From UBA3775 sp964584255 (GTDB taxonomy: Bacteria > Bacillota > Clostridia > Lachnospirales > Lachnospiraceae), in contig CAZOZM010000007.1 in assembly GCA_964584255.1 (NCBI GenBank), positions 1 to 64,000 on the forward strand: a stretch of 64,000 nucleotides of DNA, in the 5' to 3' direction. The number at the start of each line of letters is the position of its first letter. Position 1 is the first letter of the stretch. Shown in pieces: positions 52,550-61,945 of this stretch. Under the pieces are notes generated by a model, which had not been told where the DNA came from, did no database searches, and saw only the letters and a list, made by a program, of their open reading frames with translations. Both the position numbers and the translations under genes were made by a program.

Positions 52550-53776
52550 ATGGAATACAAATACAATTCTATAGATGAGGCTTTGGAAGATTTAAAAGCC
52601 GGGAAAATAATACTGGTTACAGATGACAGTGACAGGGAAAATGAAGGTGACATGATTTGTGCCGCTGAATTTGCCACAAGAGAAAACATAAACTTTATGG
52701 CTTGTCATGCAAAGGGTCTTATATGTACTCCGATGAACATTGAAATGGCCGAAAAACTCGGATTACCGCAAATGGTTGAAAACAATACGGATAATCACTG
52801 CACGGCATTCACTGTTTCAATTGACCATGTGGACACCACGACGGGAATATCGGCGGAAGAAAGAGCCTATACGATGAGAAAATGCTGTGAAGACGGAGTT
52901 AATCCGTTGGAATTCAGGCGTCCGGGACATGTTTTTCCGCTTACAGCCAGAAAGGGCGGCGTTCTCGTCAGAAACGGTCACACGGAGGCAACGGTTGATT
53001 TATGTACGCTGGCAGGACTGAAGGCGTGCGGTGTCTGCTGTGAGATAATGGAAGATGACGGAACAATGATGCGTACTGAAAATCTTCATAAGCTTGCACG
53101 GGAACATAATCTTAAATTCATTACCATTGCGGATTTGCAGGATTACATTCGTACAAACGTGAAACATGTGGAAAGAGTTGCGGATGCGAAGCTTCCGACA
53201 AAATACGGTGAGTTCACGATAAAAGGTTATGTTAATGACATAACCGGAGAGCATCATGTCGCATTGGTAAAGGGTGACATCGGTGACGGAACGGATGTGC
53301 TGTGTCGTGTTCATTCAGAGTGCCTGACGGGAGATGTATTCGGATCGAGCAGATGTGACTGTGGCGAACAGCTTCAGCGCGCAATGGAAATGGTTGAGAA
53401 AGAGGGACGCGGGATAATTCTTTACATGCGCCAGGAGGGACGCGGAATCGGACTGATAAATAAACTCAGGGCATACGAACTCCAGGAGCAGGGATTTGAT
53501 ACTGTTGAGGCAAATGTTATGCTTGGTTTTGCACCGGATTTAAGGGAATATTGGGTAGGTGCTCAAATACTTAAGGACCTTGGTGTAAAAACACTGAGGC
53601 TGCTGACAAATAATCCGGAAAAGGTTTATGGGCTTGGAGATTTCGGAATTGAGATTAAGGAAAGAATACCGATTGAGATTGAGCCGCAAAAGTATGATCT
53701 TTTTTATATGCGTACCAAAAAAGAGAAAATGGGACACATTTTTAAGGAAATAAACGTGGAAACGGAAAACAAATAA
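52550..53776 (+). CDS. ribBA: Bifunctional DHBP synthase/GTP cyclohydrolase II
   Basis: 408 residues. The first ~200 are 3,4-dihydroxy-2-butanone-4-phosphate synthase (DDSDRENEGDMICAAEF, GHTEATVDLCTLAG); the second half is GTP cyclohydrolase II with zinc cysteines in VFGSSRCDCGEQL and YMRQEGRGIGL. The ATG at 52550 sits six bases after GGAGG. It supplies both precursors of lumazine. Confidence 0.96.
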   Translation: MEYKYNSIDEALEDLKAGKIILVTDDSDRENEGDMICAAEFATRENINFMACHAKGLICTPMNIEMAEKLGLPQMVENNTDNHCTAFTVSIDHVDTTTGISAEERAYTMRKCCEDGVNPLEFRRPGHVFPLTARKGGVLVRNGHTEATVDLCTLAGLKACGVCCEIMEDDGTMMRTENLHKLAREHNLKFITIADLQDYIRTNVKHVERVADAKLPTKYGEFTIKGYVNDITGEHHVALVKGDIGDGTDVLCRVHSECLTGDVFGSSRCDCGEQLQRAMEMVEKEGRGIILYMRQEGRGIGLINKLRAYELQEQGFDTVEANVMLGFAPDLREYWVGAQILKDLGVKTLRLLTNNPEKVYGLGDFGIEIKERIPIEIEPQKYDLFYMRTKKEKMGHIFKEINVETENK

Positions 53777-53788
53777 CGGAGGGTAAAA

Positions 53789-54262
53789 ATGAAACAGATT
53801 AATCTTTTAGAAGGAAAAGTCGTAGCACCGGAAGGAATGAAGGTGGGCATTGTTGCATCAAGATTTAATGAAATCATCGTTAATAAGCTTCTTGGCGGTG
53901 CGGTGGACGGTCTTGTGAGACATGGAGTTGAAGAGGACAACATTACGGCAGCCTGGGTGCCGGGAGCTTTTGAAATTCCGTTGGTTGCACAGAAAATGGC
54001 TGAGTCGGGAAAATATGATGCCGTTATATGTGTCGGCGCAGTAATCAGAGGTGATACAACTCATTATGACTATGTATGTAATGAAGTTTCAAAGGGAGTT
54101 GCACATGTTGGTCTTACAACAGGAGTACCTACACTGTTTGGCGTAATTACAACCGAGAACATTGAACAGGCGATAGCAAGAGCGGGAAGTAAGGCAGGCA
54201 ATAAGGGATATGATTGTGCACTTTCGGCAATTGAAATGGTAAATCTCATTGAGAAAATCTAA
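53789..54262 (+). CDS. ribH: 6,7-dimethyl-8-ribityllumazine synthase
   Basis: 157 residues. Typical motifs: GIVASRFNEIIV, WVPGAFEIPL, CVGAVIRGDTTHYDYVCNE, GVPTLFGVITTENIEQA. It joins the two precursors to lumazine in an icosahedral capsid. It is 12 nt after ribBA and is the last gene of the FMN-controlled operon. Confidence 0.97.
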   Translation: MKQINLLEGKVVAPEGMKVGIVASRFNEIIVNKLLGGAVDGLVRHGVEEDNITAAWVPGAFEIPLVAQKMAESGKYDAVICVGAVIRGDTTHYDYVCNEVSKGVAHVGLTTGVPTLFGVITTENIEQAIARAGSKAGNKGYDCALSAIEMVNLIEKI

Positions 54263-54270
54263 TCAGAATA

Positions 54271-54349
54271 AAGGGATATGCAGCCATATACCGTGCCCCG
54301 GCAGGAAAAGGACCGGAAAGAGGTATATGGCACCGCATATCCTTTTTTA
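54271..54349. terminator. Large bidirectional terminator between ribH and the P-type ATPase
   Basis: Outer strands AAGGGATATGC and GCATATCCTTTTT, a second paired segment GCCATATACC / GGTATATGGC, and an inner CCGG-containing loop. Two stacked helices and a T-run serve both converging genes. The design resembles the terminator at 43266. Confidence 0.85.
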
Positions 54350-56947
54350 TTTGTCTTTATAGAGTAATTTTTCGAGTTCGCTGATAAGTATTACGGTTGA
54401 ACTCAGAATAATGAGAGAAATAAGCTCTTTCAGAGAAAGCGGTACTAATGAAAAACATGCCGCGGCGGAGGGGATGAGGACAACCCCAAGCTGGAGAACG
54501 GAACAGATGAAAAAGGAAAGTGTAAGATAAAGATTGCGTTGAGGTTTCCTAAAGAGACTTTTTTTACTTTTAAAATCAAAGGAATGCATGAGCTCACTCA
54601 TACCGAGAACGATGAAGCAGCCGGTACAGCCGTAGACCGTATATGCAACGAGTGAAACAGAAGCAATAAGCGAGCCTTCAAGCAGAATCCTGAAAAGTTC
54701 CGTTCCGGAAAAAAAGGATTTTCCTTTCAGTGGCGGACTGCCGGAGAGAATGTCGGCTGAGGGAGGTGCCATTCCTATGGCAATTGCAGGAAGGGAATCG
54801 GTTATAAGGTTAATCCATAAAAGCTGGATTGCGGCAAGGGGAGCAGGAAGTCCGGCGATTAATGCAAAAAGTACGGTGAGAATTTCACCGGTGTTGCATG
54901 AAAGGAGGAAATGTATGGACTTTTGTATGTTTTCTATGATTCCCCTGCCGCAGGAAATAGCGTCTACTATGGTAGAATAGTTATCGTCCGTGAGGACTAA
55001 ATCTGCGGCATCTCTTGCTACATCCGTTCCGCCAAGTCCCATGGCAGCACCGATGTCGGCTGCATTCAGGGCCGGAGCATCGTTTATTCCGTCTCCGGTC
55101 ATGACCACACAGTTGCCGAGAGACTGGTAGGCCTTAACAAGTCTGACTTTGTGATGAGGTGATACTCTGGCAAAAATAAAACAGTCGGAACACTGTTTTA
55201 GCAACATCTCGTCGCTCATTTTATCGAGTTCCATGCCGGTAACGGCATTTTTACAGGGGATACCGAGCTGTTTTGCAACGGAAATGGCTGTTTTGACATG
55301 GTCTCCGGTAATCATTACGGTGTGAATTCCGGCATTGGAGGCCTGTTCTATGGATTTTTTTACTTCAGGTCTGGGCGGATCGGAAAATGCCAGAAGACCC
55401 TCCGGCATAAGACCGGTAAGGATTTTTTTCAGACTGCTGTCAGAGACTGAACCGTTGAACGAATCTGAACTGCTGATTTGTTTTATAAGAGAACATTCGT
55501 CGGAAGAAAATTTTTTTGAGGCAACGCAGAGAACGCGGTAGGCTTCTTCCGTAAAATAACCGTTGATTCTGTTCAGGGGAGAAAAATCGCGTCCGGCACA
55601 CATCGGAAGAACACGGTCGATGGCACCTTTAACATAAATAACCGTCTGTTTATCGTCGGATATAAAGCTTGCCATATATTTGCGCTCGGAATTAAAAGGA
55701 ATTTCGAAGATTTTTCTTTCGCGACCCTGAAGTTTTGGGATTTTTAATGCGGCAGCGGCTTCGGCAATGGCTTTTTCGGTGGCATCACCGTCAGTTCCCT
55801 CAATGGAAGTGTTTGCATATGCAGATTTGAGAAGTGTGGAAAGATTTCCGTATTTTTCAAGGGAGTCTTTGATTATTACAGCTTTTGATGATGAGGGAAC
55901 GTAATATCCGGCAAGGGTCATTCTGTTTTGAGTCAGAGTTCCTGTCTTATCGCTGCAGATTACGGTAACGCGTCCGAGAGTTTCGGCGGCGGAAAGATTT
56001 CTGGTTATACAACGCTGACCGGCAAGCCGCATGACACCTATGCTCAACATTATGGTAACGACGGCAGGAAGTCCTTCGGGGATTGATGCAACAGCGAGGC
56101 TGATGCTGGTGAGAAACATTTCGGTCAGAGGCATTTTTTGAAAGATGCCGATGAGAAAGATTAAAATGCAGATGATTATACAGGAAATTCCGAGAACACG
56201 GCTGAGGGAATTCATTTTCTTCATCATAGGTGTAACCGGCAGGGTTTCAGCATTAAGCATTTCGGCAATATGGCCGATTTCCGTGTCGGAGCCGGTTTCC
56301 GTCACCAGTGCGGTACAGTGCCCGGAAGTTATTATGGTAGAGGAATAAATCATGTTTCTGCGGTCGCCCAGAGTAACTTCTTTACTGAAAGAAGCAGATG
56401 CATTTTTGGCAACCGGGAGGCTTTCGCCGGTAAGGGCGGATTCGTTTGTACAGAGGGAGACGGCGTCAAGAAGTCTGGCATCGGCAGGAACTACGGCTCC
56501 CTGACGGAGACTGATTATATCGCCGGGAACGAGTTCTTCGGCGGGAATTACAATAAATTTTCCGTCACATAAAACGGTTGCCTTGGGAGACTGACATTTT
56601 TTCAGCGCCTGAAGTGAATTTTCGGCGCGGGACTCCTGAATTGCACCCAGAAAGGCATTGAGAATGAGAATTGCGAGAATTATGGCAGGTTCGACGAAGT
56701 CGGTCTGTCCCGCAAGATAGGAAGTATAGAGGGAAAGACCTGCCGCAATGAGAAGAATGAGAATCATGAAATTGGCAAACTGAGAGAAGAAGCGGAAAAG
56801 AAAGTTTTTACTCTTTTTCTCGGGCAGGGCATTTCTGCCATATCTGACAAGACGAACTCTGCGTTCGTGGGAGGAAAGTCCTCTGTCCTTATCAGTTTTC
56901 AGACTCTGTATAAGTGATGAGCGGTTTAACATATAAGAATCTTTCAA
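54347..56947 (-). CDS. P-type cation-transporting ATPase, probably Ca2+ (P2A)
   Basis: 866 residues, full P2-type layout: N-terminal cation-ATPase domain, actuator loop TNESALTGESLPV, helix M4 with IPEGLPAVVTIML, the phosphorylation Asp in ICSDKTGTLTQNRM, nucleotide domain, MTGDGINDAPAL, and C-terminal helices with LLWINLITDSLPAIAIG. The PEGL glutamate and NLITD residues fit calcium transport. The start is a TTG with AGGGG ten bases before; an in-frame ATG five codons later lacks a ribosome site. Expected to pump Ca2+ out of the cell. Confidence 0.92.
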   Translation of the reverse strand: MKDSYMLNRSSLIQSLKTDKDRGLSSHERRVRLVRYGRNALPEKKSKNFLFRFFSQFANFMILILLIAAGLSLYTSYLAGQTDFVEPAIILAILILNAFLGAIQESRAENSLQALKKCQSPKATVLCDGKFIVIPAEELVPGDIISLRQGAVVPADARLLDAVSLCTNESALTGESLPVAKNASASFSKEVTLGDRRNMIYSSTIITSGHCTALVTETGSDTEIGHIAEMLNAETLPVTPMMKKMNSLSRVLGISCIIICILIFLIGIFQKMPLTEMFLTSISLAVASIPEGLPAVVTIMLSIGVMRLAGQRCITRNLSAAETLGRVTVICSDKTGTLTQNRMTLAGYYVPSSSKAVIIKDSLEKYGNLSTLLKSAYANTSIEGTDGDATEKAIAEAAAALKIPKLQGRERKIFEIPFNSERKYMASFISDDKQTVIYVKGAIDRVLPMCAGRDFSPLNRINGYFTEEAYRVLCVASKKFSSDECSLIKQISSSDSFNGSVSDSSLKKILTGLMPEGLLAFSDPPRPEVKKSIEQASNAGIHTVMITGDHVKTAISVAKQLGIPCKNAVTGMELDKMSDEMLLKQCSDCFIFARVSPHHKVRLVKAYQSLGNCVVMTGDGINDAPALNAADIGAAMGLGGTDVARDAADLVLTDDNYSTIVDAISCGRGIIENIQKSIHFLLSCNTGEILTVLFALIAGLPAPLAAIQLLWINLITDSLPAIAIGMAPPSADILSGSPPLKGKSFFSGTELFRILLEGSLIASVSLVAYTVYGCTGCFIVLGMSELMHSFDFKSKKSLFRKPQRNLYLTLSFFICSVLQLGVVLIPSAAACFSLVPLSLKELISLIILSSTVILISELEKLLYKDK

Positions 56948-57032
56948 AGCATGATTCCCCTGAGCTTTGTTTGAAATATATGCCCGTAAAAAGGGAATAA
57001 TGCTAAATGTTGCGAGAATAAAGATTTCGTAC

Positions 57033-57135
57033 TTGTCTTTAAAAAGTCATGGGAGTATAATTGAAAGAGGTTTTTTATAAGTATCCGTCCTGTTTCTCAA
57101 TTGAGAGCATCACAGATAAAGGCAGATAAATCTGC
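57033..57135 (+). promoter_or_regulatory. Promoter and dyad upstream of pta
   Basis: -35 TTGTCT (57033-57038), 17 nt, -10 TATAAT (57056-57061). In the leader, GCAGAT-AA-ATCTGC (57122-57135) is a perfect palindrome that could be an operator or small hairpin. Confidence 0.6.
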
Positions 57136-57183
57136 ATAATAAAAAGTATTTACAAAATAATATATGAAAGGGAGATTTTTCTC

Positions 57184-58179
57184 ATGGCATTTATTGATCA
57201 GATTAAGGCAAGAGCAAAGGCTTGCAAAAAGACTATCGTTCTTCCGGAAGGTATGGATGAAAGAACATGGAAGGCAGCAGTTAAAGTAAAAGAAGAGGAG
57301 ATCGCGGATGTTATAGTTCTTGCTACGGACGAAATGATTCAGAGCGCAGCAGCAGGGCTTAATATCGACGGAATAAAGGTGGTAAATCCTCTTACGGCAA
57401 AGGAGCTTCCTGAGTATAGGGATGCACTTGCAGAACTCAGAAAAGCAAAGGGAATGACTCCTGAAGAAGCAGAAAGACTTCTTACAACAGATTTTATGTA
57501 TTATGCATGTATGATGGTTAAGATGGGAGCGGCAGACGGTGTTGTTTCAGGGGCATGCCATTCAACGGCAAACACTCTCAGACCATCTCTTCAGATAATT
57601 AAGACAAAACCGGGAACAAAGCTTGTTTCAGCATTCTTCCTTATGGTTGTACCAAATTGTGAATATGGCGAGAATGGTATATTTGTATTCGGTGACAGTG
57701 GTCTTGAACAGAATCCTGATCCTGAGAAGCTTGCGGCAATCGCAATTTCTTCAGCAGAATCCTTTAAGCTTTTAACTGAAAAAGAGCCAAAGGTTGCAAT
57801 GCTCAGTCATTCAACAAAGGGAAGTGCAAAACATGCAGATGTTGACAAGGTTATCGAAGCAGGTAAGATTGCAACAGAATTACGTCCTGATCTTGCAATT
57901 GATTATGAACTCCAGGCAGATGCGGCAATGGTTCCATCCGTTGGTGCAAGCAAGGCACCGAGTTCATCCGTAGCAGGACAGGCAAACGTACTTATCTTCC
58001 CTGACCTTGATGCCGGAAACATCGGATACAAGCTTGTTCAGAGACTTGCAAAAGCAGAAGCTTACGGCCCTGTATGTCAGGGAATAGCTAAACCTGTAAA
58101 TGACCTCAGCCGCGGATGTTCAGCAGACGATATCGTAGGCGTTGTTGCAATAACTGCAGTACAGGCAGCAGCAAACTAG
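57184..58179 (+). CDS. pta: Phosphate acetyltransferase
   Basis: 331 residues, the short Pta form. It turns acetyl-CoA and phosphate into acetyl phosphate. Motifs: IVLPEGMDERTWKAA, the SGACHSTANTLRPSLQI loop, and the C-terminal LIFPDLDAGNIGYKLVQRL. AAGGGAGA precedes the ATG. It is paired with ackA 18 nt downstream, giving the ATP-yielding acetate branch of fermentation. Confidence 0.96.
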   Translation: MAFIDQIKARAKACKKTIVLPEGMDERTWKAAVKVKEEEIADVIVLATDEMIQSAAAGLNIDGIKVVNPLTAKELPEYRDALAELRKAKGMTPEEAERLLTTDFMYYACMMVKMGAADGVVSGACHSTANTLRPSLQIIKTKPGTKLVSAFFLMVVPNCEYGENGIFVFGDSGLEQNPDPEKLAAIAISSAESFKLLTEKEPKVAMLSHSTKGSAKHADVDKVIEAGKIATELRPDLAIDYELQADAAMVPSVGASKAPSSSVAGQANVLIFPDLDAGNIGYKLVQRLAKAEAYGPVCQGIAKPVNDLSRGCSADDIVGVVAITAVQAAAN

Positions 58180-58197
58180 TATTTATTGGAGGAGTAT

Positions 58198-59391
58198 ATG
58201 AAAGTTTTAGTAATTAACTGCGGAAGCAGCTCATTAAAGTATCAGCTTATTGATTCAGAGACAGGTCTTGCAATGGTAAGCGGTCTTTGCGAAAGAATAG
58301 GAATTGACGGACGTCTTGTTTACAAGCCTGCCGGAAAAGAAAAAATGACTTTTACACTTGATCTTCCTGATCACAAGTGTGCCGTAAGTGCAGTTCTTTC
58401 TGCAATCACAAATGAGGAATACGGAATCATCAAATCACTTGATGAAGTCGAAGCCGTAGGTCACAGAGTCGTACATGGTGGGGAGACATTTAACAAGTCA
58501 GTAGTAATTGATGATGAAGTTGTAAAGGCAATTGAAGCATGTAATGATCTTGCACCTCTTCATAATCCTGCAAACATCATCGGAATTAATGCATGCAGAA
58601 AACTTATGCCGGGCGTACCTGAGGTTGCTGTATTTGATACGGCATTCCATCAGACAATGCCTAAGAAAGCATACCTTTACGGTCTGCCACATGAGTATTA
58701 TGAAAATTATAAAATCCGCCGTTACGGATTCCATGGAACTTCACACAGCTATGTAAGCAAGAGAGTGATTGACGTTGCAGGCCTTGATGCAGACAACAGT
58801 AAGGTTATCGTATGTCATCTTGGAAACGGTGCTTCAGTATCGGCTGTTCTTAATGGAAAATCAGTAGATACTTCAATGGGTCTTACACCACTTGAAGGTC
58901 TTGTGATGGGAACAAGATCAGGAGACCTTGATCCTGCCGTTCTTGAATTCATTGCAAACAAAGAGAATCTTTCGATCGGTGAAGTGATGAATGTTCTCAA
59001 TAAAAAGAGTGGTGTAGAGGGGATGTCAGGCGTATCATCCGATTTCCGTGATCTTGATAATGCGGCTAAGGAAGGAAATGAACTTGCAAAAGAAGCAAGA
59101 GATGTTTTCTGCTACAGAACGGCGAAGTATATCGGAGCATATACTGCAGCAATGAACGGTGTTGAGGCAATTGCTTTCACAGCCGGTATCGGTGAAAATG
59201 ACGGTGCAGTAAGAAAGATGGTTTGTGACTATCTCGGATATCTTGGAATTACCATAGATGACAGCAAGAATTCAGTAAGAGGTGAGGAAATCATTATTTC
59301 AACACCTGATTCAAAGGTTAAGGTTCTTGTAATCCCTACAAATGAGGAATATGCAATTGCATGTGAAACAACAGCCCTTGTTTCAAAATAA
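58198..59391 (+). CDS. ackA: Acetate kinase
   Basis: 397 residues. Motifs: VLVINCGSSSLKYQL at the N-terminus, GHRVVHGGE, RRYGFHGTSHSYVS with the catalytic His, VCHLGNGASVSAV, and TAGIGEN near the end. It makes ATP and acetate from acetyl phosphate. The ATG at 58198 follows GGAGGAG; an upstream TTG overlaps that site. Confidence 0.97.
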   Translation: MKVLVINCGSSSLKYQLIDSETGLAMVSGLCERIGIDGRLVYKPAGKEKMTFTLDLPDHKCAVSAVLSAITNEEYGIIKSLDEVEAVGHRVVHGGETFNKSVVIDDEVVKAIEACNDLAPLHNPANIIGINACRKLMPGVPEVAVFDTAFHQTMPKKAYLYGLPHEYYENYKIRRYGFHGTSHSYVSKRVIDVAGLDADNSKVIVCHLGNGASVSAVLNGKSVDTSMGLTPLEGLVMGTRSGDLDPAVLEFIANKENLSIGEVMNVLNKKSGVEGMSGVSSDFRDLDNAAKEGNELAKEARDVFCYRTAKYIGAYTAAMNGVEAIAFTAGIGENDGAVRKMVCDYLGYLGITIDDSKNSVRGEEIIISTPDSKVKVLVIPTNEEYAIACETTALVSK

Positions 59392-59399
59392 AAAATTTC

Positions 59400-59429
59400 T
59401 TGACAAAAATGCAGGCACTGTAATATAAT
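59400..59429 (+). promoter_or_regulatory. Strong promoter of rpmF
   Basis: -35 TTGACA (59400-59405), 18-nt spacer, -10 TATAAT (59424-59429), both consensus. It starts nine bases after the ackA stop. Confidence 0.85.
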
Positions 59430-59493
59430 GCTTTCATACGTCTGCAAACAGACAAGTTATGCAGAAATACGAAAGTGACAGGAGGTGTAAAGA

Positions 59494-59679
59494 ATGGGAG
59501 CGATTTGTCCAAAGAATAAGCATTCAAAGGCAAGAAGAGACAGCCGCCGTGCACAGTGGAAGATGACAGCACCGGCACTCGTAAAATGCAGCAAGTGTGG
59601 CGCACTTATGATGCCTCACAGAGTATGTAAGGCTTGTGGTTCATACAATAAGCGTGAGATTATCTCAACAGAAGATTAA
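59494..59679 (+). CDS. rpmF: 50S ribosomal protein L32
   Basis: 61 residues. Family core KARRDSRRAQWKMTAPAL, with a zinc ribbon of four cysteines (CSKCG and CKACG). AGGAGG precedes the ATG. Many Firmicutes have a DUF177 gene just before rpmF; it is missing here, and ackA takes that position. Confidence 0.97.
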   Translation: MGAICPKNKHSKARRDSRRAQWKMTAPALVKCSKCGALMMPHRVCKACGSYNKREIISTED

Positions 59680-59748
59680 TTAATAAAAAACGGATGATGA
59701 AGAGTGACCTGTATGGCAGTAGTCATCTTAAATGAATTGATTAATTAG

Positions 59749-59783
59749 AAAGAGCACAGATTTTTATCTGTGCTCTTTTTTTT
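59749..59783. terminator. Terminator after rpmF
   Basis: A perfect 12-bp stem AAAGAGCACAGA / TCTGTGCTCTTT is followed by Ts. On the other strand it also ends the gene at 59817. Confidence 0.93.
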
Positions 59784-59816
59784 GCGGAAGCCTGTTTCTG
59801 ATAAAACTTTGCACCA

Positions 59817-60923
59817 TTAAAACAGTGCTTTGAGAAAGGACTTTATATCTTCACTGCTTTTTAGTGATTTAAGGGAGATGAAACTCATTTTATCCTCAAA
59901 ATTGTATTTAAAGTAAGGCCTAAGACTGGTGCCGGTTTGAGGAATGAAACTTCCGGATGCATAGGAATAAGCCGTCTGTCTTGTGGCGTTCTTTTTTTGA
60001 GAAGAAGTGTAAACGGCTGCTGCACTCTTGTGAATGGCAAAGTCCTCTTCCGGAAGATAATAGTAGTTTTTATAATCCTCGAAAAAGTGCTTGATCTTTG
60101 CTTTTATTACCGGGATGGTTATTGTTGCTTTTTTTTCGTCGGCATCGATTGTTATCATGTCCATTTCGGGCATGGTTGCCAACTCATGATGATTAGAAAA
60201 TGGAAAAGGAAAATTCATCTCCAGCTCAATGACAAATTTTTCATTTTCCGATTCGTCCCCGGAAGGGGGTGATATGCTGCAGGTATAAGATGAAAAATTG
60301 CCGTTAAACAGGTCAAGGAAAGAAAAAAGTGAAAGAACCGGTGCCATGTCTTTTATATCTTCCTCGTTGTGGAGAAGCAGGAGATGAAGGAGATCTTCCG
60401 CTCCGTCAGGATCAAATTTAGACTTTCCTATATAGTTTTTGTATACGTTTATAAGCTCACCGCCATTGTATTTGTCTTCCCTGTTAATGCCTATGAGCTG
60501 CTCATAAGAAACAAGTCTTCGGCCGGGCATGTCAAAGTAGTTCTTTAAACATGCAAAGGAGCGATATAAATCAATGTCCGGTAACTGTGGAAGTGTGTTT
60601 TTTATATTGTACTGCCGACATTTTTTTGATATAAACGGAATGTCAAATCCGCGTCCGTTAAAATGTATGAGACATGCGTGGACGGGAATCCATGAGAAAA
60701 ACTTTTCGATAAGAAGAACTTCTTCTTCCGGCTTTTCGGCAAACCATTGTATGAAGATTAATCTGTCAGGCTTTATCTCTAAAGCACCTATCAGATAAAT
60801 ATATGCGGAAGCGGCACTCAGACCGGTTGTTTCTATGTCAAAGAGAACGGGAACGCATCCTTTTGTGATTTTTTCGATGGGATACAAATTTTCTCTTGGA
60901 AATTCTTTGGTTATGGTTTTCAT
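59817..60923 (-). CDS. YprB-like ribonuclease H-fold protein
   Basis: 368 residues. The first ~180 residues carry a DEDD-type exonuclease-like fold: VLFDIETTGLSAASAYIYLIG, LIHFNGRGFDIPFI, and HNEEDIKDMAPVL with the last acidic residue. This is the YprB family, whose substrate is not well established. The C-terminal half is unassigned. GGAGAGGAG precedes the ATG. Confidence 0.85.
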   Translation of the reverse strand: MKTITKEFPRENLYPIEKITKGCVPVLFDIETTGLSAASAYIYLIGALEIKPDRLIFIQWFAEKPEEEVLLIEKFFSWIPVHACLIHFNGRGFDIPFISKKCRQYNIKNTLPQLPDIDLYRSFACLKNYFDMPGRRLVSYEQLIGINREDKYNGGELINVYKNYIGKSKFDPDGAEDLLHLLLLHNEEDIKDMAPVLSLFSFLDLFNGNFSSYTCSISPPSGDESENEKFVIELEMNFPFPFSNHHELATMPEMDMITIDADEKKATITIPVIKAKIKHFFEDYKNYYYLPEEDFAIHKSAAAVYTSSQKKNATRQTAYSYASGSFIPQTGTSLRPYFKYNFEDKMSFISLKSLKSSEDIKSFLKALF

Positions 60924-61272
60924 TGATAACTCCTCTCCTGGATTGCTTAGTGTACGAAACTAAAACACATATGCTCGTTATAACATATGGAGGAACTCAT
61001 TTCAAGCATTGCAGGGCGTATTTATTATACATTCAAGCATGGTTTATGTGGTTTATTTTTTCGGCAATATGTGATATACTTTAACGGTATAAGGTGGCTT
61101 CTCTGCTTTGGGAGCTAAAAACGGCCGGAAGCCGGAATTTTTTTGATGGGATGAATTATCAGATTCCCGATAAAACGGAAAGCGGTCACTCCATACACTC
61201 GGCAGGTGTGTTTATGATTAAAGAGTGACGGTTTAAAAGTGATAAAATATTTAAACAGAACGGGAGAGCATA
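60924..61272. other. Divergent spacer between the yprB-like gene and ruvA
   Basis: 349 nt without a gene. On + there is a possible promoter: -35 TTTATT (61052-61057), 17 nt, -10 TATACT (61075-61080). A small stem CGGC-CGGAA-GCCG at about 61123 runs into seven Ts and may attenuate ruvA transcription, though it is short. GGGAG stands before ruvA. Confidence 0.4.
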
Positions 61273-61884
61273 ATGTTTGCATTTTTAGAAGGAATACTCT
61301 GTGATGTGTCAGCAAACGCAGCAGTCGTTAATTGTGGCGGAGTCGGTTATGAAGTTATGATGACATCTGTTGATACGGAAAGGCTTCCCGGCGAAGGTGA
61401 AAAAGTAAAAATTCATACTTTGATGAATTTCAATGAAAACACAGGCTTTACTTTGTATGGATTTTTGAAAAAAAGCGATCTTAACATGTTTAAACTGCTT
61501 ATTACGGTAAACGGAGTCGGTCCAAAGGCGGCATTGTCGATTCTCTCGGCCCTTAGTTCGGACGGATTGTCTTATGCGATTCTCGGAGAAGATACAAAGG
61601 CAATTTCAAAAGCACCGGGTATCGGTAAAAAGACGGCTGAACGTATAATAATTGATCTAAAGGATAAAGTCAGCCTGCCGGAAATTTCCGAACATGATGA
61701 TGTTGAGGATTCAAAAGAAGAAAAGCTGAAAGCTGACAGTCAGATCAGAGAGGATGCGATTCTCGCCCTTACAGCTTTAGGATATTCGAGAACAGAGGGC
61801 ATTAAAGCCGTTAACATGGTTGAAATAGGACCGGATGCGACTGTTGATTTTGTTTTGAAAGAATGTTTAAAATATCTTATATAG
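61273..61884 (+). CDS. ruvA: Holliday junction branch migration protein RuvA
   Basis: 203 residues. N-terminal OB fold (MFAFLEGILCDVSANAAVVN), two helix-hairpin-helix motifs (ITVNGVGPKAALSIL, APGIGKKTAERIIIDL) and the C-terminal RuvB-binding domain. Tetramers hold the four-way junction while RuvB pulls DNA. Confidence 0.96.
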   Translation: MFAFLEGILCDVSANAAVVNCGGVGYEVMMTSVDTERLPGEGEKVKIHTLMNFNENTGFTLYGFLKKSDLNMFKLLITVNGVGPKAALSILSALSSDGLSYAILGEDTKAISKAPGIGKKTAERIIIDLKDKVSLPEISEHDDVEDSKEEKLKADSQIREDAILALTALGYSRTEGIKAVNMVEIGPDATVDFVLKECLKYLI

Positions 61885-61945
61885 AACAGATGATATTTAT
61901 CTGTCTGAATAAACCGGAAAGAAACGTGGCTTGCAGGGAGGAAAA